From positions 166,134 through 230,133 of the forward strand of contig NZ_JALHMP010000003.1 of NCBI RefSeq assembly GCF_022843985.1: a stretch of DNA of 64,000 bases, given 5' to 3'. Source of the DNA: Phreatobacter sp. (GTDB taxonomy: Bacteria > Pseudomonadota > Alphaproteobacteria > Rhizobiales > Phreatobacteraceae). Made by a program: the position numbers and the translations under genes. The notes below the pieces were generated by a model that did no database searches, was not told the DNA's origin, and saw only the letters and a program-made list of their open reading frames with translations. Below are positions 37,919 to 46,149 of this stretch, piece after piece (positions within the stretch are counted from its first letter, which is position 1; each line of letters begins with the position of its first letter).

Positions 37919-38713
37919 GTGGCGACCTCAGCGGAACCGCCGAGCATGCCGGACAGCAAGACCGTCACCATCGCCATCGACGAACTGGTGGCGCGGCAAC
38001 CGAGCGCCGGACTGACCGACAAGGTCGTCCGGCTCATCGACCAGTTCGCCGAGAATGCCGCGGTCTATACGAGCGAACAGGCGGACACGGTCGACCACGT
38101 CATCGCCCGCCTTGTAGCCGATGTGCCGCCCGATGGGCGGATCGCCATCGCCGAGCGGGTGTCGAGCGACCCCAAGGCGCCGCCGCGCGTGGTGGAGCAA
38201 CTGGCGGAGGACGACTGGATCGATGTGGCGGGACCGGTGCTCGCCCGCTCGCCCCTGCTGTCGAACGAGACCCTGCTTAAGGTGATCGATAGCCAGGGCC
38301 AGTCTCATCTGCTCGCCATCAGCCGTCGCCGCACCATTCCTGCAGCCGTCGCAGATGCGCTGGTGGTCCGCGGCAACCGCGCCGTGGTCCGCGCCATTGA
38401 CCGCAATCCCGGGGCCGATCTGTCGGCGGAGGCTCGGACGCACCTGGACCAGCGTCAACGCGCCAGGTTCGAGGAACTGCGCAAGGCCCCCCGCAAGGCC
38501 GTCGAATATCCGGCCGAACTCAGCCGCCAGGACGGAGGCGGCACGGTCAGGTGCCGGCTGGTCGACATCTCCAAGACAGGCGCCAAGCTGATGCTGGCGA
38601 CGTTGGCGCGCCCGTCGGGGCCGCTGCTCCTGAGCTTCGCCAGCACCGCCGTGAAGCGCAGCTGCGAGCCGGTCTGGCAGGATGGCCGCGACATCGGCGT
38701 CCGTTTTCTCTGA
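37919..38713 (+). CDS. DUF2336-like protein with C-terminal PilZ domain, probable c-di-GMP effector
   Basis: A 264-residue cytosolic protein. The first 180 residues are helical and match the DUF2336 pattern (HEAT-like; SNETLLKVI, QSHLLAISRRRTIPAAVADAL). Residues from about 185 form a PilZ domain with both c-di-GMP motifs: RKAPR (RxxxR) and DISKTG (DxSxxG). So it should bind cyclic di-GMP and pass the signal to the helical part. The start is a GTG at 37919, or the ATG at 37946. It lies 112 bp after the previous gene. Neighbours give no hint about the output. Confidence 0.82.
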   Translation: MATSAEPPSMPDSKTVTIAIDELVARQPSAGLTDKVVRLIDQFAENAAVYTSEQADTVDHVIARLVADVPPDGRIAIAERVSSDPKAPPRVVEQLAEDDWIDVAGPVLARSPLLSNETLLKVIDSQGQSHLLAISRRRTIPAAVADALVVRGNRAVVRAIDRNPGADLSAEARTHLDQRQRARFEELRKAPRKAVEYPAELSRQDGGGTVRCRLVDISKTGAKLMLATLARPSGPLLLSFASTAVKRSCEPVWQDGRDIGVRFL

Positions 38714-38769
38714 TCCCCGACGGCGGCTGGCCCAGAGGCCTCAGGCGGCGGCCCGGAGCCGGGATGCCG

Positions 38770-40098
38770 TCACGCCCGCTGGTCCTGGAAACGGACCACC
38801 TGCCCGCCCGAAGGCGTCGCGAGATCACCCTCCCACATGACCCGGCGGCCGCGGATGACGGTGCCGACCGGCCAGCCGGTGACCTGCTTGCCGTCATAGG
38901 GCGTCCACTGGCTCTTCGAGGCGATCCAGCCATTGGTGATGGTCTGGCGCCGCTTGAGGTCGACGATGGTGAAGTCGGCATCGTAGCCGGCGGCGATGCG
39001 GCCCTTGCCGGCAATGGCGAAGATGCGACAGGGGCCGGCGCTGGTCAGGTCGACGAAGCGCTCCAGCGTCAGCTTGCCGGCATTGACGTGGTCGAGCATG
39101 GTCGGCACCAGCGTCTGCACGCCGGTCATGCCGGAAGGCGAGGCCGGATAGGTCTTCTGCTTCTCCTCCAGCGTGTGGGGAGCATGATCGGAGCCGAGCA
39201 CGTCGACAATGCCCTGTGCGATGCCCTTCCAGATGCCGGCCTGGGCCCTGATGTCGCGCACCGGCGGGTTCATCTGGGCGAGGGTTCCGAGCCGCTCGTA
39301 GCAGTCAGGCGCGACGAGGGTCAGGTGGTGAGGCGTCGCCTCGCAGGTGGCGACGTCCTTGTGGTGCTGGAGATAGTCGATCTCCTCGGCGGTCGAGATA
39401 TGCAGCACGTGGATCTTGGCGTTGAAGCGCTTGGCGATTCCGACGAGCCGCTCGGTGCAGATGAGCGCTGCGGCCTCGTCGCGCCAGACGGGATGGGAAC
39501 GCGGGTCGCCCTCGATACGTTCGCCCTTGCGGTCGCGCAGGCGGAACTCGTCCTCGGAATGGAAGGCGGAGCGTCGGCGGGTGTTCTGCAGGATCGCGGC
39601 GACGCCGGCGTCGTCCTCGACCAGAAGGGACCCGGTGGATGAGCCCATGAACACCTTGATGCCAGCGGCGCCGGGCAGGCGCTCCAGTTCGGCCACGTCC
39701 TTGGCATTGTCATGGGTGCCGCCGACCCAGAAGGCGAAGTCGCAATGCATGCGGGATGTGGCACGGCTCACCTTGTCAGCGAGCGCCGCCTCGGACGTGG
39801 TCAGCGGATCGGTGTTCGGCATCTCGAAGACAGTGGTGACCCCGCCCATGACGGCGGCGCGGGAGCCGGTCTCCAGGTCCTCCTTGTGGGTCGGCCCCGG
39901 CTCGCGGAAATGCACCTGGCTGTCGATGACGCCGGGGAGGATATGGAGGCCGGTGCAGTCGACGACCTCTCCGGCGGAGGCCTGGCCGAGGTCGCCGATG
40001 AAGGCGACGCGGCCCGCCGTGACGCCGATGTCGCGGAGGGTCCGGCCGTCCTGGTTGACCACCGTGCCGTTCCTGTAGATGACGTCGTAATTGGGCAT
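38770..40098 (-). CDS. pyrC: dihydroorotase
   Basis: Pyrimidine synthesis: closes carbamoyl-aspartate to dihydroorotate. The 442-residue amidohydrolase shows the carboxylated Lys (GIKVFMGSSTGSLLV), metal His residues (VLHIST, TPHHLTL) and the catalytic Asp in GSDHAPH. The first metal motif is SQVHFREPG, with Gln where HxH is usual; this appears to be normal in the alphaproteobacterial subfamily I recall, but leaves some doubt between a true dihydroorotase and a related hydrolase. I start at 40098, with GGGAG upstream. It is divergent from ygfZ. Confidence 0.88.
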   Translation of the reverse strand: MPNYDVIYRNGTVVNQDGRTLRDIGVTAGRVAFIGDLGQASAGEVVDCTGLHILPGVIDSQVHFREPGPTHKEDLETGSRAAVMGGVTTVFEMPNTDPLTTSEAALADKVSRATSRMHCDFAFWVGGTHDNAKDVAELERLPGAAGIKVFMGSSTGSLLVEDDAGVAAILQNTRRRSAFHSEDEFRLRDRKGERIEGDPRSHPVWRDEAAALICTERLVGIAKRFNAKIHVLHISTAEEIDYLQHHKDVATCEATPHHLTLVAPDCYERLGTLAQMNPPVRDIRAQAGIWKGIAQGIVDVLGSDHAPHTLEEKQKTYPASPSGMTGVQTLVPTMLDHVNAGKLTLERFVDLTSAGPCRIFAIAGKGRIAAGYDADFTIVDLKRRQTITNGWIASKSQWTPYDGKQVTGWPVGTVIRGRRVMWEGDLATPSGGQVVRFQDQRA

Positions 40099-40112
40099 GG
40101 CGCGGCTCCCGG

Positions 40113-40137
40113 CATGATGCCGGGCCTTGTCCCCGGC
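40113..40137. repeat. REP-like element between pyrC and ygfZ
   Basis: GATGCCGGGCCTTGTCCCCGGC has arms GCCGGG and CCCGGC around CTTGTC, a variant of the element at 30441-30464. Confidence 0.45.
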
Positions 40138-40191
40138 GGGGACTTGCTTATGTCCGAGAACCATTACCGTGCCAAGCGAACGAGATGCCTC

Positions 40192-41052
40192 ATGCCCAGC
40201 GCAGCCCTGCCTGACCGTGGCGTCATCCGCGTCAGCGGCGAGGACGCCCCTACCTTCCTGCAGGGCCTTGTCACCTGCGACGTCGTGGCGATTCCGGCGG
40301 GCGAGGCCCGTTTTGGGGCCCTTCTGACGCCGCAGGGCAAGATTATCGTCGATTTCTTCGTCATTCCGGCACCGGGCGACACCGGTGGAGGCTTTTTCGT
40401 CGATGTGCCGCGGGCACTCGCCGCCGACCTCGCCAGGAAGCTCGCCTTCTACCGGCTGCGCGCCAAGGTCGCAGTCGCGGACCTGTCGGACGAGGTCGGC
40501 GTGATGGCGATCTGGGGTGACATGGGCAAGCCGGAGGGCGCCGTCGCCGTGCGCGACCCACGCCATCCCGCCCTTGGCTGGCGCATGATAGCGCCGCTGC
40601 CGCTGGAGAACCCGTCGGATGCGGGCGCCTATGACGCCTACCGCATCCGCCTCGGCATTCCCGCGGGCGGCCGCGATTTCGCCTATGGCGACGCCTTCCC
40701 GCACGAGGCGGATATGGACCAACTCGCCGGCGTCGACTTCGCCAAGGGCTGCTATGTCGGCCAGGAGGTGGTGAGCCGCATGCAGCACCGCGGCACGGCC
40801 CGCACCCGCGTCGTGCCGGTGACCTTCTCCGACTTCCCGCCCATGGAGGGGCTGGATGTGATGGCCGGCGAGAAGACAATCGGCATGATGGGATCGGCGG
40901 CGGACGGCCGCGGACTTGCCAAGCTCCGCCTCGACCGCGTCGCCGATGCGCTGGCGGCCGGCGAGGCGATCACGGCGGGCGGCATCGCCCTGACGCCGGT
41001 CAAGCCGGACTGGGCGCGCTTCGCCTGGCCGGGGGAGACGGGCGGGGGCTGA
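40192..41052 (+). CDS. ygfZ: folate-binding protein YgfZ (iron-sulfur repair, GcvT-like)
   Basis: A 286-residue tetrahydrofolate-binding protein with the GcvT fold that supports assembly or repair of some iron-sulfur enzymes, MiaB among them. The signature KGCYVGQEVVSRMQHRGTAR, with its conserved Cys, is intact near residue 185. I start at 40192; an in-frame ATG at 40150 is possible. MiaB, a client in E. coli, is encoded in the same window but far away. Confidence 0.92.
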   Translation: MPSAALPDRGVIRVSGEDAPTFLQGLVTCDVVAIPAGEARFGALLTPQGKIIVDFFVIPAPGDTGGGFFVDVPRALAADLARKLAFYRLRAKVAVADLSDEVGVMAIWGDMGKPEGAVAVRDPRHPALGWRMIAPLPLENPSDAGAYDAYRIRLGIPAGGRDFAYGDAFPHEADMDQLAGVDFAKGCYVGQEVVSRMQHRGTARTRVVPVTFSDFPPMEGLDVMAGEKTIGMMGSAADGRGLAKLRLDRVADALAAGEAITAGGIALTPVKPDWARFAWPGETGGG

Positions 41053-41234
41053 GGGACGAAGAAGGGCCCCACCCGCCCCCTCCCCCTGCTGACGCCAGGA
41101 GAGGGAGACTCCGGCGTCGGTTTTGCTTTGGCTCCGGTTGCACCAGGCTCTCCCCCCTGCGATTGGGCGGCGACGTCAAAGTCCGCCTCTCCGCGCAAAG
41201 CGGGAGGGCGAGGGTTGGGCCTTCGCTTCTCAAT
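41053..41234. repeat. intergenic spacer with C-rich and G-rich inverted blocks
   Basis: Between convergent ygfZ and priA are blocks such as CCCTCCCCCTG with AGAGGGAG, and CTCCGCGC with GCGGGAGGG, which could fold into hairpins on either strand and may end both transcripts. The sequence resembles palindromic spacer repeats common in alphaproteobacteria. No gene seen. Confidence 0.35.
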
Positions 41235-43409
41235 TCACAGAAAACTCTGCGGATCGACGTCGATCTCCAGCCGCACATTGCCGCGCGGGGCCTCGACCGC
41301 GGAGAGCCAGCGGCGCATCCAGCCCGACAGGTCGAAGGCGCGGGGCGAGCGGGCGAGCAGGCGGACGCGGTGGCGGCCGCGCACCAGCGCCAGTGGCGCC
41401 TCCGCCGGCCCCAGCACTTTCACCTCCGGGGTCGGCGGCACGGCGCGCACCAGCGTCCGCGCATAGGCCTGCGCGTCGCCCAGCGCCTCGGCCGAGACGA
41501 CCAGGGCGGCAAGGCGTCCGAAGGGCGGCAGCATGGCCGCCTCGCGCATGGCGATCTCGGCCTCGTAGAAGCCCTCGCGATCCCCCCGCACGATGGCCTG
41601 GATGATCGGGTGCTCCGGCTGGTGCGTCTGGATCAGGGCGCGCGAGCCGTCCTTCGCCCGCCCTGCCCGGCCGACCACCTGCTGCAGCAGCTGGAAGGTG
41701 CGCTCGCCGGCCCTGGGGTCGGCATTGGAGAGGCCGAGATCGGCGTCGATGACCCCAACCAGGGCGAGGTTGGGGAAATTGTGCCCCTTGGCCACCAGCT
41801 GGGTGCCGATGACGATGTCGGCCTCGCCGCGGGCCACCGCCTCGATCTCCTGGCGGATGCGCTCGATGCCGCCGGCCATGTCGGAGGACAGCACCAGGAG
41901 CCGCGCCTCCGGGAAGAGCGTGGCGCATTCCTCGGCGAGGCGCTCGACCCCCGGACCGCAGGCGACGAAACTGTCGACCGCCTCGCATTTCGGGCAGTGC
42001 TCCAGCGGCGGCATGTTGAAGCCGCAATGGTGGCAGACGAGCCGGCGGCGGAAGCGGTGGTCGACCAGCCAGGCCGAGCAGTTCGGGCACTGGATGCGCT
42101 CGCCGCAGGTGCGGCAGAGGGTGAGCGGGGCATAGCCGCGCCTGTTGAGGAAGAGCAGCGCCTGCTCTCCGGCCTCGACCGTGCGGCGGATTTCCGCCTC
42201 CAGCGCCGGGGCGATCCAGCGGGTGCGTTGCGGCCCGGCGCTGCGCAGGTCGACGGTGGCGATCTTCGGCATGTCGCGGCCGCCGAAACGCTCGGGCAGA
42301 ACCAGGCGGCGATAGCGGCCGCGATCGGCATTGACGCGGCTTTCGACGGAAGGGGTGGCGGAGGCGAGGATGACGGGAATGGTCTCCAGCCGGGCGCGCA
42401 CCACCGCCATGTCGCGGGCGTGGTAATGGACGCCGTCATCCTGCTTGTAGGCACCCTCGTGCTCCTCGTCGACGACGACAAGGCCGAGATCGGCGAAGGG
42501 CAGGAACAGCGCCGAGCGGGCGCCGATGACCACCTGAACCTCGCCCGAGGCGACGCCGGCCCAGACGCGGCCGCGCTTCGTCGCGCCGACTCCGGAATGC
42601 CAGGCGGCGGGACGGTGGCCGAAGCGGGCGGCGAAGCGGTCGAGGAACTGGGTCGTCAGGGCGATCTCGGGGACGAGGATCAGCACCTGGCGGCCCTGGC
42701 GCAGCGCCTCGGCGACGCCTTCGAGATAGACCTCGGTCTTGCCGGAGCCGGTGACGCCGTCGAGCAACTGGACGGCGAAGGCACGGGCCGCGACGGCGTC
42801 GCAGAGGGCGAGCGCGGCGGCATGCTGGGCATCGTTGAGGGAGGCCACGCCGTGATCGGGGTCGAGCCTGGCCAGGACTTCCGGCGGCAGCAGCACGGCT
42901 TCCAGCGCGCCGTCATCGACCAGGCCGTCCACCACGGAGGCCGAGACGCCCGCCTCGCGGGCCGCCTCGCCCTTGGCGCGGGCGAGACCGTCGGCGAGAT
43001 GGGCGAGAAGGCGCCCGCGCGCCGGCGTCAGGCGGGCCGGCGCGGCACCGGTGACACGGATGCCGACCCGCGGCTTCGGGGGCGTGAGATCCTCCGGATC
43101 GCGCAGCGCCATGCGCAGCACCATGCCGCGGGGACTGAGGGTGTAGTCGGCGAGCCAGTCGCAAAGCTGGCGCACCGCATGGGGGACCGCCGGCACGGCG
43201 AAGCGCTGCGCCACGTCCTTCAGCCGGTTGTGGGAGACACCGCCGGGCGTGTCGCGCAACGCCCAGACAGCCCCGATGGTCGTCCGGTTGCCCAGCGGCA
43301 CGGCCACGACGTCGCCGGGCGCCAGCACCATCCCCTCGGGGACGCGATAGCTGTAGGGCCGGTCGACAGCGACCGGAATCAGCACGTCGGCAAAGCGGGG
43401 CGCGGTCAT
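41235..43409 (-). CDS. priA: primosomal protein N' (replication restart helicase)
   Basis: Helicase that restarts stalled replication forks. The 724-residue protein has an N-terminal DNA-binding domain (VAVDRPYSYRVPEG), Walker A in DGVTGSGKTEVYLE, the DEEH box in VVVDEEHEGAYKQDDG, and eight zinc-binding cysteines in four CxxC pairs (CRTCGERIQCPNC, CHHCGFNM, CPKC). Complete at both ends. Confidence 0.96.
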   Translation of the reverse strand: MTAPRFADVLIPVAVDRPYSYRVPEGMVLAPGDVVAVPLGNRTTIGAVWALRDTPGGVSHNRLKDVAQRFAVPAVPHAVRQLCDWLADYTLSPRGMVLRMALRDPEDLTPPKPRVGIRVTGAAPARLTPARGRLLAHLADGLARAKGEAAREAGVSASVVDGLVDDGALEAVLLPPEVLARLDPDHGVASLNDAQHAAALALCDAVAARAFAVQLLDGVTGSGKTEVYLEGVAEALRQGRQVLILVPEIALTTQFLDRFAARFGHRPAAWHSGVGATKRGRVWAGVASGEVQVVIGARSALFLPFADLGLVVVDEEHEGAYKQDDGVHYHARDMAVVRARLETIPVILASATPSVESRVNADRGRYRRLVLPERFGGRDMPKIATVDLRSAGPQRTRWIAPALEAEIRRTVEAGEQALLFLNRRGYAPLTLCRTCGERIQCPNCSAWLVDHRFRRRLVCHHCGFNMPPLEHCPKCEAVDSFVACGPGVERLAEECATLFPEARLLVLSSDMAGGIERIRQEIEAVARGEADIVIGTQLVAKGHNFPNLALVGVIDADLGLSNADPRAGERTFQLLQQVVGRAGRAKDGSRALIQTHQPEHPIIQAIVRGDREGFYEAEIAMREAAMLPPFGRLAALVVSAEALGDAQAYARTLVRAVPPTPEVKVLGPAEAPLALVRGRHRVRLLARSPRAFDLSGWMRRWLSAVEAPRGNVRLEIDVDPQSFL

Positions 43410-43628
43410 GACGATGGCCTAGCGTGCCACGGACGCGAAGGGAATGGCACCGGCGGCGCAAGCGCTCCGGCCGGGAGCGCCGCAAGGCTGGCGGCCACGA
43501 AGCAGGCGTCCAGTTTGGATTCGTTCCAATGTTTTGGCGACGCATTGCCGCTAGTCCCGTTTCGCGTTAGATAGCTGACAGCCTCAGTCAACTTTACTCG
43601 CCTCGCTGGACTGGAGCGGAGAGCCGCT

Positions 43629-43880
43629 GTGATCGTCTGTCACTGCAACGTCCTGAGCGATCATGACATCCGGGCCTGCCTCGGTGACGGACCGGACTGC
43701 CCGCGTGGCGTCGGTGAGGTTTATAGCTGCCTCGGCTGCAGTCCCGAATGCGGACGCTGCGCCCGCACCATCCGGGCCATCCTGCGCGAGGCGGGCGTCG
43801 GGGGCTGTGCCGCCTGCCCCGTGGGCGAGTGTGGTGGCCACGAGATCGCCGCCGAGCCGATGCTCACCGCCGCCGAATAG
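43629..43880 (+). CDS. bfd: bacterioferritin-associated ferredoxin
   Basis: Small [2Fe-2S] protein that docks on bacterioferritin and reduces its iron core for release. The 83-residue protein has the BFD cluster spacing: CHCN near the start and CLGCSPECGRC about 35 residues later. A second Cys-rich stretch near the C-terminus (CAACPVGECGG) is extra to the cluster. It lies 140 bp upstream of bfr but is separated by a terminator, and bfr has its own promoter. Confidence 0.92.
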   Translation: MIVCHCNVLSDHDIRACLGDGPDCPRGVGEVYSCLGCSPECGRCARTIRAILREAGVGGCAACPVGECGGHEIAAEPMLTAAE

Positions 43881-43907
43881 CCGATCCTCGCGCCATCGCG
43901 CCACCAT

Positions 43908-43930
43908 AGCCCCGCTCCGGCGGGGCTTTG
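43908..43930 (+). terminator. intrinsic terminator after bfd
   Basis: AGCCCCGC (43908-43915), loop TCCG, GCGGGGCT (43920-43927), followed by TTTG. An 8-bp perfect stem with a short U tail, placed 28 bp after the bfd stop. Confidence 0.7.
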
Positions 43931-43942
43931 CTGTATGGCCTC

Positions 43943-43971
43943 TTGCCCCATCAACCTAGAATGATTATAAA
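43943..43971 (+). promoter_or_regulatory. bfr promoter with overlapping iron-control-like palindrome
   Basis: TTGCCC (43943-43948) and TATAAA (43966-43971) are 17 bp apart. CTAGAATGATTATAA (43956-43970) overlaps the -10 and resembles the interrupted palindrome of Irr-type iron control elements (TTAGAA-N-TTCTAA), with mismatches. Irr represses bacterioferritin-type genes under low iron in Hyphomicrobiales, so the position makes sense. Confidence 0.5.
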
Positions 43972-44020
43972 CTGGATCGCGCCCTCGAGGCAGCGATTCA
44001 TTGCAACAGTGGAGCCGGCC

Positions 44021-44506
44021 ATGAAGGGCGACAAGAAGGTCATCGATTATCTGAACAAGGGGCTGCGCAGCGAGCTGACCGCCGTCAGCCAGTACTGGCT
44101 CCACTACCGCATGCTGCACAATTGGGGCTTCCTCGATCTCGCCAAGTACTGGCGCAAGGAATCGATCGAGGAGATGGTCCATGCGGACAGGTTCATCGAC
44201 CGCATCCTGTTCCTCGAAGGCCATCCGAACCTGCAGGTGCTTGATCCGCTGCAGATCGGCCAGGATGTCGGCGAGATCATCCAGAGCGATCTGAATGCCG
44301 AGATCGGCGCCCGCGCGCTCTACCAGGAGGCCGCCGGCTATTGCGAGACGGTGAAGGACTATCCCTCGCGTGACCTGTTCATCCAACTGATGGCGGACGA
44401 GGAAGGACATATCGACTTCCTCGAGACGCAGCAGGAGATCATCAAGACCATCGGCGTCCAGCTCTACATCCAGAAGCATATGGGCCCGGTCGGCGGCGAC
44501 CACTGA
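44021..44506 (+). CDS. bfr: bacterioferritin
   Basis: Forms the 24-subunit iron-storage shell. The 161-residue protein has the ferroxidase ligands in place: Glu in SELTAVSQYWLHYR, the EEMVHAD block (Glu and His), and the later Glu and EEGHIDF. The Met of EEMVHAD is the heme ligand in known bacterioferritins. I start at 44021, which fits the family (MKGDKKVIDYLNK). Confidence 0.96.
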   Translation: MKGDKKVIDYLNKGLRSELTAVSQYWLHYRMLHNWGFLDLAKYWRKESIEEMVHADRFIDRILFLEGHPNLQVLDPLQIGQDVGEIIQSDLNAEIGARALYQEAAGYCETVKDYPSRDLFIQLMADEEGHIDFLETQQEIIKTIGVQLYIQKHMGPVGGDH

Positions 44507-44531
44507 GGCCGTTCACCCCCCGTGAACGCGT

Positions 44532-44555
44532 GCCATGGCAGGTTCCTGCCATGGC
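44532..44555. repeat. perfect palindrome over the xerC start codon
   Basis: GCCATGGCAGG (44532-44542), TT, and CCTGCCATGGC (44545-44555) form an 11-bp perfect inverted repeat. The ATG at 44551 is inside the right arm. In RNA the start codon would be buried in a stem; as DNA it could be an operator. Confidence 0.6.
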
Positions 44556-45519
44556 GTTTCCCCGCACATCCGCAACGGTCCTGATCCCCGGCGCCGCCGA
44601 CGACACGGCGGCCGCCCTCGGCCAGTGGCTCCTGCACCTCTCCGCCGAGCGCGGCCTGTCGCCGAAGACGCTGGAGGCCTATGGCCGCGACGCCCGCTTC
44701 TTCCTCGCCTTCATGGCCGGACATCTCGGCCGACCCGTCAGCCTCGGCGCATTGGAGGGACTTCAGCCGCGCGACGTCAGGGCCTTCATGGCGAAACGCC
44801 GCGGCGACGGCCTGGACGGTCGGTCCATCGCCCGGGGGCTGGCTGCCGTCCGCTCCTTTGCCCGGTTTCTCGAGCGCGAGGGTCGCGGCCAGATGGCGGC
44901 CTTCGCCGCGGTGCGGACGCCCAAGACCGGCCGGCGTTTGCCCCGCCCGCTGCCCGTCGCGGCCGCCCGCGCCGTCTCCTCGATCGAGGCGCGGGCCCAT
45001 GATGACGTGCCCGACTGGGTGATCGCGCGCGACACCGCCGTCCTCGCCCTTCTCTACGGATCCGGGCTGCGCATCTCCGAAGCCCTCGGCCTGGCCCAGA
45101 AGGATGCACCGCTGCCTGACGGCGACGGGCAGATCACGGTCCTCGGCAAGGGCGGCAAGATGCGGCAGGTCCCGGTCATCCGGCCTGTCGCCCGGGCCAT
45201 CGCCGACTACCGCCGCCTGTGCCCCTGGGCGCTCGGGGCGGACGATCCGCTTTTCGTCGGGGTCAAGGGCGGCCCCTTGTCGCCGCGGATCATCCAGCTC
45301 GCCATGGAACGCCTGCGCGGCGCGCTCGGCCTGCCGGAGACGGCGACGCCCCATGCCCTGCGCCATTCCTTCGCCACCCACCTGCTCGGCCGCGGCGGCG
45401 ATCTCAGGTCGATCCAGGAACTGCTCGGCCACGCCTCGCTGTCGACCACCCAGATCTACACCGAGGTCGACACCGCCGCCCTGCTGCGCGTCTACGAGAG
45501 CACGCATCCGCGGGCGTGA
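44551..45519 (+). CDS. xerC: tyrosine recombinase XerC
   Basis: Site-specific recombinase that resolves chromosome dimers at dif together with XerD. The 322-residue protein has the SAM-like N-terminal domain (LLHLSAERGLSPKTLEAYGRD) and the catalytic set: Arg in GSGLRISEALGL, Lys in GKGGKMRQVP, HALRHSFATHLL, LGHASLSTTQIY and the nucleophile Tyr. The position beside priA is usual in Hyphomicrobiales and supports XerC rather than a mobile integrase. The start is ATG 44551 or GTG 44530, and both lie in or next to a perfect palindrome. Confidence 0.93.
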   Translation: MAFPRTSATVLIPGAADDTAAALGQWLLHLSAERGLSPKTLEAYGRDARFFLAFMAGHLGRPVSLGALEGLQPRDVRAFMAKRRGDGLDGRSIARGLAAVRSFARFLEREGRGQMAAFAAVRTPKTGRRLPRPLPVAAARAVSSIEARAHDDVPDWVIARDTAVLALLYGSGLRISEALGLAQKDAPLPDGDGQITVLGKGGKMRQVPVIRPVARAIADYRRLCPWALGADDPLFVGVKGGPLSPRIIQLAMERLRGALGLPETATPHALRHSFATHLLGRGGDLRSIQELLGHASLSTTQIYTEVDTAALLRVYESTHPRA

Positions 45520-45522
45520 GGC

Positions 45523-46107
45523 TCACCGTGCGGCGTGAAGAGCGGCCCGCTCGCGCCGCAGCCGCCGGAAGCGCATGAGCAGGCGCAGGGAGCGGCGGGC
45601 CCGTCCAGCCCGCAGGATGCGCAGATGGCCGAGGATCCGGCGCTTGATCGGGTCGACATGTCCATGGGCCCAGGCGAGCCAGCGAGTCCAGATCCCGTAG
45701 AGGCGGACGAAGAGCGGGATCTGCAGGAGCTTCGGCTTGCAGGTCTCGAAGAGGAAGGCGGTGACGCCGACCCCGACCACCTTGGCGAGGACCAGCACAC
45801 CGGCACCGAGCACGAGATGGCCGGAGGCGATGAGCCCGAGGGCTGCGAGCTTGAAGGGAAAGAGCAGAGCGGCGGGCACGGCGAAGACGGCGAGGGTCGC
45901 ATAGGGCGGCAGGCGCCCGATGGCGTCATGGATCGCCTGTTTGAGCGCCTTGAACGGCAGCACCTCGACCAGGCGCGCGATCACCGGGCCGAGCCGGTCC
46001 CAGATCCAGGTTTCGACGAGGATGACGACGGCCGCCGCGACGATCACGGGGCGAAGAACGAGACGATGAAGGGGCTGGGACACGACTGGGTTTCCGGTGA
46101 CACGCAA
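45523..46107 (-). CDS. integral membrane protein of unknown function
   Basis: A 194-residue protein with three or four hydrophobic helices (VIVAAAVVILVETWIWDRLG, LAVFAVPAALLFPFKLAALG, VLVLAKVVGVGVTAFLFE) and a strongly basic C-terminus (RILRAGRARRSLRLLMRFRR). Such proteins are found in alphaproteobacteria as conserved unknowns. It is convergent with xerC (3 bp) and 42 bp downstream of the FkbM gene. Confidence 0.8.
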   Translation of the reverse strand: MRVTGNPVVSQPLHRLVLRPVIVAAAVVILVETWIWDRLGPVIARLVEVLPFKALKQAIHDAIGRLPPYATLAVFAVPAALLFPFKLAALGLIASGHLVLGAGVLVLAKVVGVGVTAFLFETCKPKLLQIPLFVRLYGIWTRWLAWAHGHVDPIKRRILGHLRILRAGRARRSLRLLMRFRRLRRERAALHAAR

Positions 46108-46149
46108 GCGGGCTTGTCGCTGCCGGCCGGCGAACCCACCCGCGCGATC

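Noticed and set aside
44551..45519. xerC as integrase of a mobile element
   Set aside because: Its place beside priA, normal base composition and lack of attachment repeats or cargo fit the chromosomal XerC.
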